DNA from: Candidatus Zambryskibacteria bacterium RIFCSPLOWO2_01_FULL_47_14
GTDB taxonomy: Bacteria; Patescibacteria; Paceibacteria; UBA9973; Zambryskibacteraceae
DNA length: 31,737 nt
Assembly (NCBI GenBank): GCA_001824005.1
Contig: MHWG01000004.1
Span: 20,225-51,961, forward strand
Reading direction: 5' to 3'
Shown in pieces: positions 28,754 to 31,737 of this stretch. Each line of letters begins with the position of its first letter. Position 1 is the first letter of the stretch. A program made the position numbers and the translations under genes. The notes under the pieces are model-generated. The model did not search any database. It was not told where the DNA came from and saw only the letters and a program-made list of their open reading frames with translations.

Positions 28754-28793
28754 CCACCACAGAGGTTTAATCTCTATGGTGCCTCTGTGGTGG
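28754..28793. terminator. Long stem-loop after the 28489 gene
   Basis: 12-bp arms CCACCACAGAGG (28754-28765) and CCTCTGTGGTGG (28782-28793) with a 16-nt loop, itself containing CTCT that could pair with AGAG. No T-run; probably a repeat element that also ends transcription. Confidence 0.6.
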
Positions 28794-28859
28794 AAATGAA
28801 AGAAAGAGAGGGTGAATCCGACTGTACTTATTGAGCGATAATAAATTATAATAAATTAT

Positions 28860-28931
28860 ATGAATCCCGTTAGAAGTATAACTCAATACACTCTGATGGG
28901 AGAAAAAAACACTGAAATTAATCGTAAGTAA
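28860..28931 (+). CDS. Possible 23-aa leader peptide before the cupredoxin gene
   Basis: MNPVRSITQYTLMGEKNTEI and three more residues. The ATG lies 7 nt after TATAAT (28847-28852). Its 5' end is the left arm of an inverted repeat whose right arm overlaps the next start codon, so its translation could affect folding there (inference). Confidence 0.3.
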   Translation: MNPVRSITQYTLMGEKNTEINRK

Positions 28932-28944
28932 CTTCTAACGGGAT
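28864..28944. repeat. Inverted repeat overlapping the cupredoxin start codon
   Basis: Perfect 14-bp arms ATCCCGTTAGAAGT (28864-28877) and ACTTCTAACGGGAT (28931-28944), 53-nt spacer. The right arm includes the AT of the ATG at 28943. The TTCTAACGGG terminus resembles a palindromic repeat I associate with Patescibacteria intergenic DNA. Confidence 0.8.
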
Positions 28945-29353
28945 GAAATATATATTGATAATCATAATCGCGGCGCTCGCTATCTGGGGAGGGTACGCAT
29001 TGATGAATAAAAATACCGACAACTTACAACCAATAACAGACAGCAATCCGGCGGGCGGCACAGTACTCGACGAGAAGGAGGTAAAAATTTTCAGCGTTAC
29101 GGGCAAGCCATTCTCCTTTACCCCCTTGGAGATCAGGGTCAAGGAGGGAGACAGTGTGCGCATCGTATTTACCAGTGAGCAGGGCACGCACGACTGGGTC
29201 ATAGACGAGTTCGGTGCCCGAACGCAAGTGCTCCAGGCCGGTCAGACGGAGACTCTCGACTTCCGTGCCACGAAGAAAGGTACTTTCGAGTACTACTGCG
29301 CCGTGGGCAATCACCGTGAGATGGGGATGAAGGGCACTCTGATTGTCGAATAA
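28943..29353 (+). CDS. Membrane-anchored cupredoxin-domain protein
   Basis: 136 aa. An N-terminal helix (KYILIIIIAALAIWGGYALM) anchors or exports the protein. The cupredoxin domain has FSVTGKPFSFTPLEIRVKEG, then THDWVIDEFG with H83, and YYCAVGNHREMGM with C119, H124 and M129, a complete type-1 copper site (His, Cys, His, Met). It probably carries electrons or binds copper outside the membrane; no oxidase gene is nearby. No Shine-Dalgarno sequence; the start codon lies in the right arm of a 14-bp inverted repeat, which could limit translation. Confidence 0.9.
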   Translation: MKYILIIIIAALAIWGGYALMNKNTDNLQPITDSNPAGGTVLDEKEVKIFSVTGKPFSFTPLEIRVKEGDSVRIVFTSEQGTHDWVIDEFGARTQVLQAGQTETLDFRATKKGTFEYYCAVGNHREMGMKGTLIVE

Positions 29354-29391
29354 CGCAGAAAATCAAATCGTGGCGCCTTTCGTTTTAGCTA

Positions 29392-29397
29392 TATAAT
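29392..29397 (+). promoter_or_regulatory. -10 box of the SGNH hydrolase gene
   Basis: TATAAT ends 6 nt before ATG 29404. Confidence 0.5.
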
Positions 29398-29403
29398 AAT
29401 CAA

Positions 29404-29982
29404 ATGAAAAAGATTTCTTTGATTATTATCGGTGCGGCGGTTGTTGCTGGATTTTTCTTTTTACGGCCGACGGAGATAATTAATTATCCCTCTGCGGGTA
29501 CTGATGTCATCGCTTTCGGAGACAGTTTGACGGCTGGTGTTGGTTCTTCACGGGGTGAGGGATTTGTGAAAATGATAACGGACGATATCGACTTGCCGAT
29601 AATAAATTTGGGCGTTAGCGGAGACACGACCGAAGCGGCTTTAAATAGGGTAATGCAACTTGATAATTATGATCCGAAAATAGTCATCCTCCTTCTTGGC
29701 GGTAATGACTACCTCGCTGGCGTGCCGAAGGAAAAAACTCTTGAAAATCTGGCGAAGATAATCGACGAAATTCACAAGCGCGGCGCCGTTGTCCTCCTAC
29801 TCGGCCTCGATGAGGCATACGAAGACCTGGCGGAAGAGAAGAAGAGCGCTTACGTTCCCGACATCCTGGGAGGTATCTTCGGCAAAGAGGCGCTTATGTC
29901 GGACGGGCTCCACCCCAACGACCGTGGCTACAAAATGATGGCGGAGAGGGTTAAGCCAGCTCTGAAAGAGCTTATCGACTGA
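29404..29982 (+). CDS. SGNH/GDSL-family lipase/esterase (TesA-like)
   Basis: 192 aa. A signal or anchor helix (KKISLIIIGAAVVAGFFFL) is followed by the SGNH blocks: VIAFGDSLTAGVGSSRGEGF (Ser41), NLGVSGDTTEAAL (Gly), LLLGGNDYL (Asn) and LMSDGLHPNDRGYKMMAERV (Asp/His). This order is that of TesA-type lysophospholipase/arylesterases. An envelope-facing esterase acting on lipids or wall acyl groups is the likely role. A small membrane-protein gene follows 15 nt later. Confidence 0.92.
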   Translation: MKKISLIIIGAAVVAGFFFLRPTEIINYPSAGTDVIAFGDSLTAGVGSSRGEGFVKMITDDIDLPIINLGVSGDTTEAALNRVMQLDNYDPKIVILLLGGNDYLAGVPKEKTLENLAKIIDEIHKRGAVVLLLGLDEAYEDLAEEKKSAYVPDILGGIFGKEALMSDGLHPNDRGYKMMAERVKPALKELID

Positions 29983-29997
29983 TCCGTTTATACGCTT

Positions 29998-30201
29998 ATG
30001 GGAAAAGCAATAACAACATTAATAGTGCTGGCGGTTCTTATAGTGGGTGGCATCTGGATATACAATAGGAATGACGATGATCTGGCTCTTGACGACAATG
30101 CCACTACGACGGAGAACTTCTCCGGTATTGGCGGCCCTGAAGAGGGCTTTGATCCGCTCGAGGATGCTGACACCGAAGTAGAAGAAGACAGCAAGGGCTA
30201 A
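29998..30201 (+). CDS. Small membrane-anchored acidic protein
   Basis: 67 aa. One N-terminal helix (ITTLIVLAVLIVGGIWIY) and an acidic tail (NDDDLALDDNATTTENFSGI and onward, ending EEDSKG) with no recognisable domain. The tail should face outwards. It is close behind the SGNH hydrolase and may be co-transcribed. Function unknown. Confidence 0.6.
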   Translation: MGKAITTLIVLAVLIVGGIWIYNRNDDDLALDDNATTTENFSGIGGPEEGFDPLEDADTEVEEDSKG

Positions 30202-30203
30202 TA

Positions 30204-30275
30204 ACCCTCTCCAGCCTCTCCCTTATCAGGGCGGGGAATAGAAAGTCCCCTGACAAGGGGACTTTAGGGGTTTTT
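30204..30275. repeat. CCCCTGACAAGGGG-type palindrome cluster, terminator-like
   Basis: AAAGTCCCCT (30242-30251) and AGGGGACTTT (30256-30265) form a 10-bp stem with loop GACA, followed by AGGGGTTTTT. Just upstream, CTCCCTTATCAGGGCGGGG is a diverged inverted copy. Same family as the ftsQ element at 6305-6337. Confidence 0.75.
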
Positions 30276-30351
30276 GATGCAATAGAAATTTTTTTATCTG
30301 TCAATGTAACCTTTTCAAAATCCCGGGACATTAGTAAGGTAGAAGGCACAG

Positions 30352-30843
30352 ATGGATAGCGTACAGGCACAATTCCGGCTTATCTACGAAGAAACGAATA
30401 AACCCGTTTTCAACCTCGTGAGAACAAGGGTTGCGTCGAGAGACGATGCTCTTGATATTCTCCAGGAGGTCTATATTGACTTCTGGAAGGCGCTGAAACG
30501 CGGCAAATTTGTTTACAGGAGTAACCCGGAGCTTCTGGGCTTCCTTTACCTCATCGCAAGGAGGAAGATTGCCAGATTCTACCTCTTCCGCCGCTTCACT
30601 CTCTCGCTTGACGACCTTGAGCCGAGAGAGGATCCGGCGGAGAGTGATCAAAGAGAAATTCTCTTCGCTTTAAGGAAGCTCGGCAACACCGACAGAGAAG
30701 TGCTTGATCTGCGCTATTTCTCGGGTCTCTCTTTTGGAGAGATTGCCAGCCTTCTGGACAAAAATGAAAACGCGATAAAAGTGCGGCACCACCGCGCGAT
30801 GCGCAAGCTTAAAGATATTCTGGGATATGAAGAAACCTCTTGA
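30352..30843 (+). CDS. ECF-type RNA polymerase sigma factor
   Basis: 163 aa. Region 2: FRLIYEETNKPVFNLVRTRV, ALDILQEVYIDFWKAL and LGFLYLIARRKIARFYLFRR. Region 4: LRKLGNTDREVLDLRYFSGL, SFGEIASLLDKNENAIKVRH and HRAMRKLKDIL. Its stop lies 17 nt inside the next gene, which encodes a DUF5667-type membrane partner, so the pair looks like a sigma/anti-sigma unit. Upstream, TGTAACCTTTT (30305-30315) may be an ECF-type -35 for autoregulation (inference). This sigma factor is distinct from that at 21651. Confidence 0.92.
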   Translation: MDSVQAQFRLIYEETNKPVFNLVRTRVASRDDALDILQEVYIDFWKALKRGKFVYRSNPELLGFLYLIARRKIARFYLFRRFTLSLDDLEPREDPAESDQREILFALRKLGNTDREVLDLRYFSGLSFGEIASLLDKNENAIKVRHHRAMRKLKDILGYEETS

Positions 30844-31630
30844 AGACAAATTAAAAAGTTTGAGATTCAGAAGCCTCGCGGAGTCTGAAGCTCATGACGC
30901 CTGGAATACTATTAACGCGCGCATCACTTCGCATACATTCCAATTATCCGCTAAAAGAACAAACATGATCTCATTACTCATCGGCGTCTTGGTCTTCGTA
31001 AGCGGCGGCACGGCTGTCGCGGCCAATAGCGCCGTCCCGGGCGACGTCCTCTTCCCGATTGACCGCGCTGTGGAAAACATGCGCCTCGCATTCTCGGGCA
31101 AGAGCAAAGCCAATCTCAAAGTGAAGTTTGCCGAAGAGCGACTTGATGAAGTTGATAAACTCATCGCCAAGGCCCGCCTCAGTGCTAAGGCAACTACAAC
31201 GGTTTCGACAAGCTCACCGCAATCTGCAACTACTACCCCAAAGAGAGCCAATGGCAAGGTGTCAGTCGGAGTGGACTACGCAGTCTCATTCTTGAATAAC
31301 GTTGCCGCCGACTTGGCTGCTTCCGGCGATGTCGAGGCCTCCGCCAAAATTGACAGCGTAATCGACCGCTTCGAAACTTTGGTGAACGAGAACGAAGTGA
31401 AGGCTTTCATCAACACTTCCGGCAACAAGAGCCGCATCGAAATTAGAAGTGATGATGGCGCCCGGATTCGCGTCGAAGTAAAAGACAATGGTGACATAAG
31501 GGTAAAAACCCAGGCTGATGTCACTGCCAGCTCGAGTGTCAAAGTTCGAGACAATGATGATGACGACAACGGCAATCGTGTCAAAGGTAATGCCACCTCG
31601 ACCTTAAAACTAGAACTCCAACTTAGATAA
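30827..31630 (+). CDS. DUF5667-type membrane protein, candidate anti-sigma partner
   Basis: 267 aa. A short cytoplasmic N-terminus (about 1-45), one membrane helix (about 47-68, MISLLIGVLVFVSGGTAVAA), then AVPGDVLFPIDRAVENMRLA and FSGKSKANLKVKFAEERLDE, the DUF5667 signature. After a Thr/Ser-rich linker comes an unassigned region and a charged C-terminal stretch (KVRDNDDDDNGNRVKG). The overlap with the ECF gene and the topology fit an anti-sigma factor that holds the sigma inside and senses the envelope outside. No zinc anti-sigma HxxxCxxC motif is seen, so this role is inferred from context. Confidence 0.83.
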   Translation: MKKPLEDKLKSLRFRSLAESEAHDAWNTINARITSHTFQLSAKRTNMISLLIGVLVFVSGGTAVAANSAVPGDVLFPIDRAVENMRLAFSGKSKANLKVKFAEERLDEVDKLIAKARLSAKATTTVSTSSPQSATTTPKRANGKVSVGVDYAVSFLNNVAADLAASGDVEASAKIDSVIDRFETLVNENEVKAFINTSGNKSRIEIRSDDGARIRVEVKDNGDIRVKTQADVTASSSVKVRDNDDDDNGNRVKGNATSTLKLELQLR

Positions 31631-31648
31631 TTAATCTGCAAACCACAA

Positions 31649-31679
31649 GAAAAGCCGCTCTGTCTAGAAGCGGCTTTTC
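31649..31679 (+). terminator. Rho-independent terminator of the second ECF operon
   Basis: 11-bp stem GAAAAGCCGCT (31649-31659) with AGCGGCTTTTC (31669-31679), loop CTGTCTAGA. Confidence 0.85.
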
Positions 31680-31693
31680 GTTATAATAAATAT

Positions 31694-31737
31694 ATGAAAT
31701 GGCTTATCGTAGCGGGGTTAGTAATTGTAGGTATCGG
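31694..31737 (+). CDS. Start of a membrane or exported protein (cut by window edge)
   Basis: MKWLIVAGLVIVGI is visible before the edge, a hydrophobic signal or anchor. TATAAT (31682-31687) ends 6 nt before the ATG, so the mRNA is probably leaderless. Identity not readable. Confidence 0.55.
   Translation, partial: MKWLIVAGLVIVGI

Overview
The window looks like a chromosome segment of a Patescibacteria (Candidate Phyla Radiation) bacterium, most likely a parcubacterium. The signs are small compact proteins, Gmad2-type and Patescibacteria-style Ig-like surface domains, a DUF5667-type partner of an ECF sigma factor, a pared-down pyruvate kinase, tRNAs without an encoded CCA, and many short palindromic repeats inside genes. 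TGA is used as a stop throughout, so code 11 applies. No finer taxonomic call is justified.

Layout. 1-4.6 kb: the end of parB, a four-repeat Cys-rich protein, then topA and dprA on the minus strand (1-nt overlap). 4.6-7.7 kb: serS, an ftsQ-like gene and dus form a plus-strand operon. 7.8-9.1 kb: a lipoprotein with Ig-like domains. 9.2-11.7 kb: dnaX, then a lysozyme-like gene and a winged-helix regulator separated by three copies of a 33-nt repeat, then tRNA-Gln(UUG). 11.8-15.5 kb: a 2-hydroxyacid dehydrogenase, phosphoglycerate mutase, mini pyruvate kinase and enolase, an overlapping lower-glycolysis operon. 15.5-19 kb: a dGTPase-like HD protein, an alpha/beta hydrolase, a second repeat-flanked regulator, a flavin-type split-barrel protein, a KGG stress protein and a ClpP-like protease. 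19-23.6 kb: a REC-GGDEF protein, exported proteins, an ECF sigma factor behind a structured 5' leader, and a PaaX/Cas2-like protein bounded by a third repeat pair. 23.7-26.2 kb: ftsE, ftsX and small membrane or zinc proteins. 26.3-27.9 kb: an AT-rich block (EEP nuclease-fold, ASCH, GIY-YIG) beside tRNA-Gln(CUG). 28-31.7 kb: small membrane proteins, a cupredoxin, an SGNH hydrolase, and an ECF sigma factor with a DUF5667 partner.

Four patterns run across the window. (1) Three unrelated loci each carry a small DNA-binding protein bounded by near-identical palindromic repeats that abut its start and stop, all sharing a CTTNNGAA core. (2) Perfect or near-perfect palindromes sit in frame inside topA (four), ftsQ (two), dus and the end of enolase, with relatives in intergenic DNA. 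(3) More than ten genes have a -10 box ending 6-8 nt before the start codon, which predicts leaderless mRNAs, whereas five single genes have strong Shine-Dalgarno sequences. (4) A 213-nt multi-hairpin leader precedes an ECF sigma gene. No rRNA, IS transposase or CRISPR array was seen. All functional statements come from reading the sequence, without database searches.
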